41,184 bases of DNA from Candidatus Gastranaerophilales bacterium (GTDB lineage: Bacteria > Cyanobacteriota > Vampirovibrionia > Gastranaerophilales > Gastranaerophilaceae): the NCBI GenBank assembly GCA_944324215.1, contig CALUVP010000130.1:1-41184 (forward strand). Direction: 5' to 3'. Under the pieces are notes generated by a model. It saw only the letters and a list, made by a program, of their open reading frames with translations. It was not told where the DNA came from and did no database searches. Of the stretch, positions 24,037-32,702 are shown in pieces; position 1 is the stretch's first letter, and each line of letters opens with the position of its first letter. A program made the translations under genes and the position numbers.

Positions 24037-24993
24037 TTAATTCTCCAAAAATTTTCCCATAGCTCTAAATTTATTATATCTTTCTTCTTTTAAAGTTTCA
24101 ATAGATTTTTTATCTAACTCTTTTAAAGCATTTTTTATAGAATTTTTCATATTCATAGCAGTTTCATTGTAATCACAATGAGCTCCACCTAAAGGTTCTT
24201 TAATTTCTTCATCTATAATATCAAATTCTAACAAATCTTTAGAAGTAATTTTCAACGCTTCAGCGGCATCCGCGAAACGAGAAGCGTCTCTCCAAAGTAT
24301 AGAAGCACATCCCTCAGGAGAAATAACAGTATAATAAGCGTGTTCAAGCATCATTACTCTATCAGCTACAGCTAAACCCAAAGCTCCACCACTACAGCCT
24401 TCACCTGTAATTATTGAAACAATAGGAACATTAAGTTTTGACATTTCTCTTAAATTAACCGCAATCGCAGCACCTTGACCTGTTTCTTCTGCCTTTATCC
24501 CAGGATAAGCACCAGGAGTATCAATAATAGTAACTATTGGCATATTAAACTTATTTGCGTGTTTAAAAAGTCTTAAAGCTTTTCTGTAACCTTGAGGTTG
24601 AGGCATTCCAAAATTATATTCCAAATTTTCTTTAGTATTTTTACCTTTCTGAATACCTATAATCATAATTGGACGCCCGTCTAATTTAGCAATACCGCCA
24701 ATTATAGCTCTATCGTCCATTCCTTCTCTGTCACCGTGTAATTCGATGAAATCTTCGCACATCAAATCTACATAATCTAAAAATTTTGGTCTTTCAGGAT
24801 GCCTTGCAATCTGTAATTTTTGTGAAGGTTTCAATTTTGAATACAACTCCTTTTTGTAATCTTGAGCTTGTTTTTCGAAGTCCTCAATTTGGCTATTTAA
24901 ATCCATTCCGGACTCTTCACTCATTTTTTTCAGTTCATCTATTTTCTTTTGTATTTCTACGATAGGTTTTTCAAAGTCTAATACTGTAGCCAT
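24037..24993 (-). CDS. accA: Acetyl-CoA carboxylase carboxyltransferase subunit alpha
   Basis: Half of the carboxyltransferase that moves CO2 from carboxy-biotin to acetyl-CoA to give malonyl-CoA for fatty acid synthesis. The 318 residues are of normal length: a coiled N-terminus (FEKPIVEIQKKIDELKKM), RPKFLDYVDLMCEDFIELHGDR, the CoA-site GAYPGIKAEETGQGAAIA and IITGEGCSGGALGLAVADRV, then HAYYTVISPEGCASILWRD. It lies five bases after accD on the same strand, so the two subunits are made together. Confidence 0.97.
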   Translation of the reverse strand: MATVLDFEKPIVEIQKKIDELKKMSEESGMDLNSQIEDFEKQAQDYKKELYSKLKPSQKLQIARHPERPKFLDYVDLMCEDFIELHGDREGMDDRAIIGGIAKLDGRPIMIIGIQKGKNTKENLEYNFGMPQPQGYRKALRLFKHANKFNMPIVTIIDTPGAYPGIKAEETGQGAAIAVNLREMSKLNVPIVSIITGEGCSGGALGLAVADRVMMLEHAYYTVISPEGCASILWRDASRFADAAEALKITSKDLLEFDIIDEEIKEPLGGAHCDYNETAMNMKNSIKNALKELDKKSIETLKEERYNKFRAMGKFLEN

Positions 24994-24998
24994 CTTTT

Positions 24999-25865
24999 TT
25001 ATACCCCATGCATATCTAAAATATTAGCCAGTGTTCTTCTTAAATTCTTCCTCTTAGAGACTATATCTACCTGACCGAATTTTAGCAAATATTCTGCTGT
25101 CTGAAAGTCTTCAGGAAGTTTTTGTCTAATAGTTTGTTCAATAACTCTTCTTCCTGCAAAACCAATTCTTGCGCCTTGTTCGGCGATAATTATGTCACCC
25201 AAAGTACCGAAACTTGCAGTGATTCCGCCAAATGTCGGTTCTGTTAACAAATTTATATACAAGATTCCCGCTTCATCTAATTTTCCAACCGCACAAGAAG
25301 TTTTTGCCATCTGCATTAAACTCAATGCACTTTCTTGCATTCTTGCACCGCCTGATGATGTTATAGCAAGCATTGGAAGTTTTAATTCAAGAGCTTTTTC
25401 CATTATTCTGGTAACTTTCTCACCTACTACACTACCCATTGACCCGCCCATATAATCAAAATCCATTACAGCAGCAGCTATCTTATGTCCATCTATTTTT
25501 CCGATACCTGTTATTACAGCTTCATCAAGACCAGTCTTAGCGTGTGCTTTTTTCAGTCTTTCTGAATAAGCTTCCGTGTCAACAAAATGCAATGAATCTG
25601 TTGGAAGAACATTTTTAAACATTTCTTCAAAAGAACCTTCATCAAAAAGTTGCTTAATTCTTGTTGTTGCATTTATTCTAAAATGGTAGTCACAATGAGG
25701 ACATACAAATAAATTTTCTGCTAATTCACTTTTTAAAATTTGAGAATCACAATGAACACATTTTGTCCATAATTCCGGAGTCTCTACATCAATACCCTTC
25801 ATATCGCGGGCTCTACGCTCTATTTGAGCTTCTTTTCTCTTGTCAAACCATTCTTGTATTGTCAT
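24999..25865 (-). CDS. accD: Acetyl-CoA carboxylase carboxyltransferase subunit beta
   Basis: Zinc-ribbon subunit of the carboxyltransferase. The Cys4 zinc finger is WTKCVHC...FVCPHC (C36, C39, C55, C58). The crotonase-like core follows with MGGSMGSVVGEKVTRIMEKAL, ITSSGGARMQESALSLMQM and EPTFGGITASFGTLGDIIIAEQGARIGFAGRRVIEQTI. At 288 residues the length is typical. First gene of accD-accA-lipoprotein. The Shine-Dalgarno (AGGAGAAGG) lies about 35 bases upstream of the ATG, with a small hairpin between. Confidence 0.97.
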   Translation of the reverse strand: MTIQEWFDKRKEAQIERRARDMKGIDVETPELWTKCVHCDSQILKSELAENLFVCPHCDYHFRINATTRIKQLFDEGSFEEMFKNVLPTDSLHFVDTEAYSERLKKAHAKTGLDEAVITGIGKIDGHKIAAAVMDFDYMGGSMGSVVGEKVTRIMEKALELKLPMLAITSSGGARMQESALSLMQMAKTSCAVGKLDEAGILYINLLTEPTFGGITASFGTLGDIIIAEQGARIGFAGRRVIEQTIRQKLPEDFQTAEYLLKFGQVDIVSKRKNLRRTLANILDMHGV

Positions 25866-25878
25866 ATTATATACACAT

Positions 25879-25939
25879 ACGGATTACAATTATCCGTCCT
25901 TCTCCTAATTTAATTCACTTTTTCATTTTACACCAAAAA
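25879..25939 (-). promoter_or_regulatory. accD leader: hairpin between Shine-Dalgarno and start, and upstream -10 element
   Basis: ACGGAT and ATCCGT (25879-25884 and 25892-25897) form a six-bp hairpin between AGGAGAAGG and the ATG. Upstream, on the minus strand, TTTTTGGTGTAAAAT (25925-25939) contains a TAAAAT -10 box. The same 15 bases precede murD. Confidence 0.45.
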
Positions 25940-26000
25940 TGCTCAAATAAATAGGTTTTAATAATTTGTTACGCTTTATAAATATTTAAAGAATTTCTTT

Positions 26001-26036
26001 TTATAAAAAGAGGGGTTGGTTTAAACCAGACCCTCC
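26001..26036 (-). terminator. Rho-independent terminator of the response regulator gene
   Basis: On the minus strand GAGGG...GGTTTAAACC...CCCTC folds into a stem followed by TTTTTAT. The stop codon lies inside the hairpin. Confidence 0.7.
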
Positions 26037-26680
26037 TTTAATGCCTTCACTGCGGCTTGAGTCCTGTCATCAACCACAAGCTTTTGTATTATATTACATA
26101 CGTGTGCTTTTGCTGTGTGTTCGCTTATAGTTAAGGTTTTTGCTATCTGACTGTTTGACTGACCGTCGACAACTAATTTTAATACTTCATATTCTCGCTG
26201 TGTTAAATTCGAATGATGCTCTTTAAATGAACTTCGAGAAAATTGGCGGGAAGGTATTATTCCGCCATTTTTGTCACGGATATAAGGTACTACGTGCGGA
26301 TCTATCCACATTGCACCTTCTTTTACCATTTTTATTACGCTCATCAGAAAATCTGTACTTATATCTTTTATTACATAAGCACTTGCTCCGGCACTTAGTG
26401 ATGAGTTTAATTCGTTTTCTGAAATATGAGACGTTAACATCACTACTTTTATATTGTTATTGTATTCAAGAATTTGCTTTGTAGCTTCTATTCCAGAAAT
26501 GTCAGGTAATCCTATGTCCATCAAGACTATATCAGGCTTTATTAATTTTGATTTTTCGATTGCCTCTTTACCATTCACAGCTTCGCCTATTATCGCCAAA
26601 TCAGGATAGTCGGTGAAAAGTGATTTTATTCCTATACGCATTAGTTTTTGGTCTTCTACAAGTAGTATTTTTATCTGCAT
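26021..26680 (-). CDS. NarL/FixJ-family response regulator
   Basis: Two-component response regulator of 219 residues. The receiver domain has acidic E9/D10, the phospho-acceptor D55 in IVLMDIGLPD, the T/S in MLTSHIS and the Lys in AYVIKDIS. The C-terminal LuxR-type HTH reads LTQREYEVLKLVVDGQSNSQIAKTLTISEHTAKAHVCNIIQKL. An inserted linker of about 25 residues (IRDKNGGIIPSRQFSRSSFKEHHSN) separates them. An AGGAGG Shine-Dalgarno precedes the ATG. No sensor kinase is adjacent, so the signal is unknown. Similar regulators occur widely in cyanobacteria. Confidence 0.93.
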   Translation of the reverse strand: MQIKILLVEDQKLMRIGIKSLFTDYPDLAIIGEAVNGKEAIEKSKLIKPDIVLMDIGLPDISGIEATKQILEYNNNIKVVMLTSHISENELNSSLSAGASAYVIKDISTDFLMSVIKMVKEGAMWIDPHVVPYIRDKNGGIIPSRQFSRSSFKEHHSNLTQREYEVLKLVVDGQSNSQIAKTLTISEHTAKAHVCNIIQKLVVDDRTQAAVKALKEGLV

Positions 26681-26797
26681 GTAACCTCCTTTTTTGATAA
26701 GGCAGGAACTTTTTCCCAGATTAATATTAAATTATTTCTTTTATTTATTAAATTGCAGGAGTAAATATCTTTAATGCTAATAGCGTATAGTTTAAAT

Positions 26798-27262
26798 TCA
26801 GAAGTATTTTTTTAAAGATTCTTGTAAATCAAGAATCTTTATGTGATTTTCTAACATTGCCTGATTTCGAGCTTCATATGCTTCCATATAATTATCATTA
26901 ATATCTATTGCTTTATTAAAATTTTCCACTGCTTCATCATAGTTGTCTTGAAGATAATATAACATACCGATTAGCGTGTATTCTATCTCCTTGGTTTCAG
27001 AATATTTAAGAGCTTTTTTATAGTATTCTAAAGCTTTGTCATAATTCTTTCTGAATTGATTTATGCAGCCCAAACCACGCAATACAACAGGATTTTCAGG
27101 CGATATATTGTAAGCTTTCTCTAAAGCTTCTTCTCCTGAATCATAATCATAATTATCGTATGCCTGTTTTGCCTTTTTAATTAGTGTGATAAATTTTATT
27201 TTTGCACTCGATTGTTTTAAAAACTCAGAAATACTATTCAAATGATTTGTTAGCTCATCCAT
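26798..27262 (-). CDS. Tetratricopeptide-repeat protein
   Basis: A 154-residue soluble protein with about three TPR units between residues 37 and 140: GEEALEKAYNISPENPVVLRGLG, YDKALEYYKKALKYSETKEIEYTLIGMLYY, and YDEAVENFNKAIDINDNYMEAYEAR. A 35-residue helical leader precedes them. TPR units mediate protein contacts, so the partner decides its role. It starts one base after the stop of the ACT-domain gene, so the two are translationally coupled. Confidence 0.85.
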   Translation of the reverse strand: MDELTNHLNSISEFLKQSSAKIKFITLIKKAKQAYDNYDYDSGEEALEKAYNISPENPVVLRGLGCINQFRKNYDKALEYYKKALKYSETKEIEYTLIGMLYYLQDNYDEAVENFNKAIDINDNYMEAYEARNQAMLENHIKILDLQESLKKYF

Positions 27263-27263
27263 A

Positions 27264-27542
27264 CTAAACCGTGTGCATTTTTTCGAAAATGCCCTTCTTC
27301 TGAACCCAAATTTCTACTTCTAATTTATTTCCCTCTTCTATCAATATATTTTTGAGTTCTTTGAAATTCAATTCTGATTGCTTAATATCACAGAGCATAA
27401 ACATTACAAAATGTCCTTGCATTAATGTTTGTTTTATATCTTCTATATTAACTTTGTACTTTGCAAGAACATTGGAAACCCCTGCAACAATTCCTACTTT
27501 GTCTGCTCCTGAAACTGTTATTATTATTTTATAATCATCCAT
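27264..27542 (-). CDS. ACT-domain protein (UPF0237-like)
   Basis: A 92-residue single ACT domain: IIITVSGADKVGIVAGVSNVLAKYKVNIEDIKQTLMQGHFVMFMLCDI, with the ligand-binding G-x-V-x-G-V-S-N turn. UPF0237/GcvR-like proteins bind amino acids or act as small regulators; the ligand is not known. The ATG at 27542 is chosen (AAAGGAG six bases upstream) over a frame start 21 bases earlier, which would cover the Shine-Dalgarno. Co-transcribed with the TPR gene. Confidence 0.88.
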   Translation of the reverse strand: MDDYKIIITVSGADKVGIVAGVSNVLAKYKVNIEDIKQTLMQGHFVMFMLCDIKQSELNFKELKNILIEEGNKLEVEIWVQKKGIFEKMHTV

Positions 27543-27634
27543 TTTATGCTCCTTTAATTTCAATATTAATTATAAGGGTTGAATATATTTTAAGTCAATG
27601 CGCAAAAAATTTTTTTATGTAATTTATATAAAGT

Positions 27635-28465
27635 ATGAGAATTCAATCTTCTTACGTTACAGATTATAATTGTCCATTTTATGCAAATATAAATTCACCA
27701 AAACTTAGGTTTAAACAAGAAGATTTTTTTGTGAACATAAGAGGATATGGTAAAAATAGAGCTTGGGCAAATAGTGTAAAATCAACTACTGACAATGCTG
27801 TTAATTTAATTCGTAAAAATTCGACACTGGATAATATTCTAAAATTTATATCAGCAGGAGTAAGAAAAGCAAATACACTATGTTTAGATATTGGAAAAAA
27901 GTTACATTCCGGCATTTTAAGAACCAAACGTGATGGGTGGTTATGTCATTCTGATTGGTCAGGACTTGAATTATGGACGGATTATTCACACGTTTCTCGT
28001 TATAAAAATTATATAGAGAGGCTTGATGAAATTGCTAATAAAAAATTAATTAACCCTTATGATGATATTGAACTAACTATTCCAATTATTGAGGAAAATG
28101 GCTCAAGCCTAAAGCATTGTAGTGAAAAATATATTAACAACGCTTTTAAGCATATTGCTGAAATTTACGGACATTTTAAACAAAGTTTTAACTCTAAAGA
28201 AATAAACAATTCTCAAATGAAAGATGTAAATAATGATATTGCAGAAATTCGTTGGATTTTAGCTCACTCAATGCCTTGGGAAAGAGGAAGTGATGCTATA
28301 TCTAATATTTTTATAAGAGCTATGTATAAATCAATCGGAATAAAATCTTATCCTTTGAAAAAAGGAATATCTTTGGATTTGGAAGCTTTTTGTACTGAAC
28401 TTAAAGATTACAAAGCAAAATTTCCAAGCTTTTTTGAAAAACCACCGGAAATTATTGATAAATAA
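27635..28465 (+). CDS. Lineage-type hypothetical protein with an effector-like W-x-[R]GS motif
   Basis: A 276-residue protein I cannot assign. The N-terminal region ends in NSPKLRFKQED, the F-K motif seen in several genes here. The C-terminal part contains DIAEIRWILAHSMPWERGSDAISNIFIRAMYKSIGIK (about residues 203-239). This resembles the W-x-L-[AS]-[HQ]-x-x-P-[WF]-x-R-G-S-[AD]-[AG]-I helix pair that recurs in large secreted bacterial effectors and polymorphic-toxin proteins. There is no signal peptide or membrane segment. The gene sits between an operon facing away and a convergent SLH gene, with a bidirectional terminator after it. A secreted or effector role is a hypothesis only. Confidence 0.6.
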   Translation: MRIQSSYVTDYNCPFYANINSPKLRFKQEDFFVNIRGYGKNRAWANSVKSTTDNAVNLIRKNSTLDNILKFISAGVRKANTLCLDIGKKLHSGILRTKRDGWLCHSDWSGLELWTDYSHVSRYKNYIERLDEIANKKLINPYDDIELTIPIIEENGSSLKHCSEKYINNAFKHIAEIYGHFKQSFNSKEINNSQMKDVNNDIAEIRWILAHSMPWERGSDAISNIFIRAMYKSIGIKSYPLKKGISLDLEAFCTELKDYKAKFPSFFEKPPEIIDK

Positions 28466-28466
28466 C

Positions 28467-28500
28467 AAAAAAAAACAGCCTCAAGGCGAGACTGTTTTTA
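28467..28500. terminator. Bidirectional Rho-independent terminator
   Basis: AAAAACAG...CTGTTTTT stem between two convergent genes, flanked by A-runs on one side and T-runs on the other. Confidence 0.8.
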
Positions 28501-28521
28501 TTATTGATTTACATTTAATTA

Positions 28522-29658
28522 TTATTCATAAACATATCCGTTAGTTAAATCTATCTTCAATGGTCCAAGAAGTCTTATGTTAACAATTTGTCCCGGCATT
28601 GTAAGAACTTTTGCACCTTTGAATAACTTCCTCCAGAAACCAATCTTACCAGGATCAATTGTTGCTACGCCATAAAGCATTACAGCTTGATCGTTTGGAG
28701 TTACAAGAAGCTCGTTCTTAACAATAACTTCACCGTTTTGTTTGAATAATTTTGCTCTCTGAACGTGTTTAACTTGTCCTTTCAAGTCACTTCCTTCAGA
28801 AATTAGAAGATATTTATCTTTTGTAACGATATTTTTAGGAGCTTTAGCTGTATAAATATCAGTTACATTAGATATTTGAGAACCAACAACGGTTTCCATC
28901 TTAATAGGAATTATTGCACCTGCAGGAATTATACCGATTGAACCTTGAACTCTTACATTATCAACAATGTAACCTTCAGCTGTTCTTTTTTGCATACTTT
29001 CTGCTAATTTAGCATTCGGGTTAAGTTTAGCTTCTTGCATCATTTTGTATAATATAGCCGCAACTTCCGCTCTGTTAGCAGGTCTGTTTGCTTCCAATTT
29101 ACCTTCATTACCAGGCATTACAACTATCAAATCCAACAACTGAGCTTTTCCTGCTGCAATTAAAAACCAAGCCGGAAGTTGAGTGTAATCCTCATAACTT
29201 TTAGAGATAATATCTTGAGCTCTTTGTTCACTTATTTGTTGTGTTGTAAGAGCATTTACAGCAATTGTAATAGCTTCTGCTCTTGTAACTGAATCATAAG
29301 GTCTGAATCTTTGACCGTCAGCATCCGGTATCAAATCAAAATACACAGCCCTTCTTATTATATCGTATGCCCAAAAATCTTTGTTAACATCAGAGAAGTG
29401 AATATCTTGAGTTACATTTGCATCTTCCTGACCCAAAGCCTTGATTGCCATAGACGCAAACTCTGCTCTGGTTACAGGAATGTCCGGTTTGTATGTGCCG
29501 TCAGGATAACCAACAACAACACCGACTTCTGTTAAAAATTTGATTGACTGATATGCCCAGTGATTTTCGTTCATATCAGTGTAAAACGCTTGTGCCGGAT
29601 TGTTGAACATTATCAGTATGCCTAATGCAAACACTCCTTTTAATAAATTTTTGAACAT
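28522..29658 (-). CDS. SLH-domain envelope protein
   Basis: A 378-residue secreted protein with a signal peptide (residues 1-24, cleavage after NPAQA). SLH repeats then follow: FYTDMNENHWAYQSIKFLTEVGVVVGYPDGTYKPDIPVTRAEFASM, then IHFSDVNKDFWAYDIIRRAVYFDLIP...RFRPYDSVTRAEAITIA, then a more degenerate third ending NRPANRAEVAAILYKMM. The C-terminal 170 residues form a beta-rich domain I do not recognise (VRVQGSIGIIPAGAIIPIKMET). SLH domains bind cell-wall polymers, so this is probably an envelope anchor, similar to cyanobacterial SLH outer-membrane proteins but lacking a porin barrel. It has a strong AAGGAGG Shine-Dalgarno. Confidence 0.88.
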   Translation of the reverse strand: MFKNLLKGVFALGILIMFNNPAQAFYTDMNENHWAYQSIKFLTEVGVVVGYPDGTYKPDIPVTRAEFASMAIKALGQEDANVTQDIHFSDVNKDFWAYDIIRRAVYFDLIPDADGQRFRPYDSVTRAEAITIAVNALTTQQISEQRAQDIISKSYEDYTQLPAWFLIAAGKAQLLDLIVVMPGNEGKLEANRPANRAEVAAILYKMMQEAKLNPNAKLAESMQKRTAEGYIVDNVRVQGSIGIIPAGAIIPIKMETVVGSQISNVTDIYTAKAPKNIVTKDKYLLISEGSDLKGQVKHVQRAKLFKQNGEVIVKNELLVTPNDQAVMLYGVATIDPGKIGFWRKLFKGAKVLTMPGQIVNIRLLGPLKIDLTNGYVYE

Positions 29659-29805
29659 TAAAAGTCCTCCTTATCATATCTCCTATATCCTTCATAGTAT
29701 ATTAAATAACGTCTTATTGCAATTATTATCAATGAGTTTTAACAATTCTACATAATCGGACAAAAATTTTCTCTATTGGGTTTTAATATCTATAGGTGTG
29801 GTGTA

Positions 29806-31578
29806 ATGAAAATACATAATGTTTCAAATGTGAATTTTCAAAGACGGCTGAAATCTAATGAAAAAGCCGAATATTCCAGCGTTTTAAAACAGGGAAGAGA
29901 AAAGTGTATCGGAAATAACTATAATGGTAATAAATTTATTTTAATTGTTCCAGCAACTTCCTTACCTAATAAAACCGGAGTTGGTAATTTAAATTCTAAA
30001 GAAAGTTTGGAATTTTTTGATTTTGCTAAATTGTATTGGGGAATAAACGAAACACAGATTCTTCCAATTGGACAATATCACAGTCATAGGGGTGAATATC
30101 CTATTTATTCCGGAACTTCCATGGATTTGGGAAATCACGTTATCGATATTCAAAAATACGCAAACAAAGAGGATTTTGAAGAAATTGTTAGAAAAAATAA
30201 TCTTAAAGACAGGGTAAATTTTGCCAATGTTGTTGAAAATAATTCTGCTCAAGAAAATGTTTTAAAAAGAGTTTATAAAAGCGGAAAGTACAATAAAGAA
30301 TTTGAAGCTTTCAAAAAAAATAACGTTCAAAGACTCGAACCAAAAGCACTTTATAGGGCTTTAAGGAAAATTAACGGTTCTTATAATTACAATAATTGGA
30401 ATGATTTGGATAAAAACCTCTTTAACAGAGATATCGTTAGTGAAAAAGAGTTTGAAACAAGGGTAAAAGAAATTAAAGCTTTAAAAAGTAAAGAGATTGA
30501 TTTCTATTATTTCAAACAATTTTTGGCAGAAGATAGTTTGAAAAATGCTAGAGAAAATTTGAATAAAAAAGGTTTAAAACTTAATGGAGATATGCTTTGC
30601 GGATTTTCTTACGACGAAGTTTGGGCTAATCCGAAAGCTTTTTTACCTGAAACTTCAATTGGATGGAATTTGCCTGCACTTGATTTAGACTCAATAGATG
30701 GACAAAAACTTTTGAAAGAAAAAACTCGTTTTTATGCAGAGAGATTTGACGGTGTTAGAATTGATGCTTCTTGGACTTATGTTAATCAACCAAATATTAA
30801 AAACGGAATTTATAATAAAAAGTTCTATGAAGATAAAATTTTAAACCTTATTGATGAAGAAGTTAAAAAAGTAAAAGGTAATTCTTTTGATACAAAATCT
30901 ATTATGCACGAATTTGCCGCATCAAAAGACGATTTTGATATTTATGACGGATACAGTTTAAAACCTTATGTTAAAGATAGAGTTAAAATTTATACATCAG
31001 AACATTTGAATGAAAATTGGGGAACAAATCAAAATTTCTTGGAAAGAGGCTGGGCTAATGATAGTTTTATTATCGGTGCAAGAAATCACGATTCCAAAGA
31101 AATTAGACCTTCTGAAGAACAAATTAACGCTTTAAGTAAAATCCTTAAAATTCCTTCGGATAAACTGAAAAATCAAAATGAATTTGTAAAAGCAAAACTT
31201 GCAGAACCCGTGAGTGCAAAATACAGTATGATTTATTTTGCAGATGCGCTTGATATTGACAAACAATTTCAGCGAAATAATGACAGAACTCTTAATTATG
31301 CAACACAGATTCCGCTTGATTACCAAGACAAATACTTTGCCTCGCTCGAAAATGAAAAAGGTTTCAATCCGATGGACGCTTTGGAAAAATCTTTTAAAGC
31401 AAAGGGATTAGATAAAGAAGAGCCTGAATTATATAAAAAAATTGTTAAGTATAAAAATATACTTAAACAAAATGAGAAACGAAAATTTAAATTAATTCCA
31501 GTTTTATCTATGCTAGCTGGGGCTACAATTTTAATTTACGCTTTTATTAAATTCCATAAAAACAAAGCTCATAAATAA
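29806..31578 (+). CDS. GH77-like 4-alpha-glucanotransferase-related protein
   Basis: A 590-residue protein related to MalQ/amylomaltase (GH77). The family start FILIVPATSLPNKTGVGNLNSKESLEFFDFAK is visible, with a GQYHSHRGEYPIYSGTS acceptor loop. LNGDMLCGFSYDEVWANPKAFL and FYAERFDGVRIDASW hold the nucleophile Asp (RIDASW instead of the usual RIDHF). Later, GARNHDSKEIR replaces the usual THDND-type motif. The C-terminus has one membrane segment (LIPVLSMLAGATILIYAFI) followed by a basic tail, which GH77 enzymes normally lack. The N-terminus MKIHNVSNVNFQRRL carries the shared short F motif. Start 29806 is used because the upstream TTG-type start adds only leader residues. Activity on glycogen-type glucans is possible but not assured. 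Confidence 0.72.
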   Translation: MKIHNVSNVNFQRRLKSNEKAEYSSVLKQGREKCIGNNYNGNKFILIVPATSLPNKTGVGNLNSKESLEFFDFAKLYWGINETQILPIGQYHSHRGEYPIYSGTSMDLGNHVIDIQKYANKEDFEEIVRKNNLKDRVNFANVVENNSAQENVLKRVYKSGKYNKEFEAFKKNNVQRLEPKALYRALRKINGSYNYNNWNDLDKNLFNRDIVSEKEFETRVKEIKALKSKEIDFYYFKQFLAEDSLKNARENLNKKGLKLNGDMLCGFSYDEVWANPKAFLPETSIGWNLPALDLDSIDGQKLLKEKTRFYAERFDGVRIDASWTYVNQPNIKNGIYNKKFYEDKILNLIDEEVKKVKGNSFDTKSIMHEFAASKDDFDIYDGYSLKPYVKDRVKIYTSEHLNENWGTNQNFLERGWANDSFIIGARNHDSKEIRPSEEQINALSKILKIPSDKLKNQNEFVKAKLAEPVSAKYSMIYFADALDIDKQFQRNNDRTLNYATQIPLDYQDKYFASLENEKGFNPMDALEKSFKAKGLDKEEPELYKKIVKYKNILKQNEKRKFKLIPVLSMLAGATILIYAFIKFHKNKAHK

Positions 31579-31589
31579 TTTTATCTAAA

Positions 31590-32702
31590 TTATTGTATAC
31601 TTTGAATTAATTCAACAATGTGACTTGTTGCATTCAATTTTGCAAGGTGTGATGAATTTTGTTTTATATAATTTAGCTTAACTGGATTTTCAATTAAACT
31701 TGTAACAGCTTCACGTAATTTATTAGGATCCAATTCTTTATCCTCTATATATATACAAGCTCCCATTTCTAATAGATATTTAGCATTAATTCTTTGATGA
31801 TTAGCTGCTGCATAAGGATATGGAATTAAAATCGGTGCAGCTCCAGAGGCGCAAATTTCTGAAATACTCAGAGAACCCGCGCGAGAAACAACAATGTCAC
31901 TGGATTTTAATACGGAAATCATATCCATAAAATAAGGTTTAATTATCAAATTGCTATCCTGCTCAAATGTCGGATAAATTTGCCTTACACGCTCCAAAAC
32001 ATCATCGTAATTCTTTTTACCTGTCTGGAAAATTATTTGTATATTTCTTTCCTGCGAAAATTCCTTAAGAAGCTCAATTGCAGTATTGTTAATAGATTTA
32101 GCTCCCTGAGACCCCCCCATTATGCATAAAGTAAGTTTATTTGGACTTAAATTTACTTTTTGCAAAGCTTCAGACTTTGTCATAGTTGCAAATTCTTCTC
32201 TGATAGGATTTCCGGTGACAACTGAATGTTTATTAGGAATATATTTTTTTGCTTTTTCAAAAGCTAAAGATACAAATCTTGCTCTTCTGGAAAGTTTTTT
32301 TGTAACCAATCCCGGCATGGCATCACAATCGTGCATAATATATGGAGTTTTGGTAATAATACAAGCAAAAATCATTGGTGCAGAAACATATCCGCCGGTT
32401 GCAAAAACAGCTTTGGGTTTGTATTTTTTTATGTACCTGATTGAGCGAATAATTGCTTTTACAAGTCTAATTCCCCAGATAAAGAATTTGGGATTAAGTC
32501 CTCTTGGCATACCTTTAATGCTTACGTGAAGGAATTTATAACCTTTTTTTGTAGCAAGTTCAAATTCCATATTACGTTTATTACCAACATAATAGACTTT
32601 AGAATTTTCGCTAAGAGCATCAGCAACAGCAAGAGCCGGATAAATATGTCCGCCTGTACCGCCGCCTGTAACAAAATAAACGCTATTGTATACTTCTGAC
32701 AT
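31590..32702 (-). CDS. murG: UDP-N-acetylglucosamine--lipid I GlcNAc transferase MurG
   Basis: Peripheral membrane GT28 enzyme that adds GlcNAc to lipid I to form lipid II. The N-terminal VYFVTGGGTGGHIYPALAVADAL glycine-rich loop, the GMPRGLNPKF segment, and the C-terminal LTLCIMGGSQGAKSIN and VVSRAGSLSISEICASGAAPILIPYPYAAANHQ match MurG. The ATG at 32702 is preferred (AAGG upstream) over a TTG two codons earlier. It overlaps the ftsW stop by 20 bases, so it is the last gene of murD-ftsW-murG. Confidence 0.97.
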   Translation of the reverse strand: MSEVYNSVYFVTGGGTGGHIYPALAVADALSENSKVYYVGNKRNMEFELATKKGYKFLHVSIKGMPRGLNPKFFIWGIRLVKAIIRSIRYIKKYKPKAVFATGGYVSAPMIFACIITKTPYIMHDCDAMPGLVTKKLSRRARFVSLAFEKAKKYIPNKHSVVTGNPIREEFATMTKSEALQKVNLSPNKLTLCIMGGSQGAKSINNTAIELLKEFSQERNIQIIFQTGKKNYDDVLERVRQIYPTFEQDSNLIIKPYFMDMISVLKSSDIVVSRAGSLSISEICASGAAPILIPYPYAAANHQRINAKYLLEMGACIYIEDKELDPNKLREAVTSLIENPVKLNYIKQNSSHLAKLNATSHIVELIQSIQ

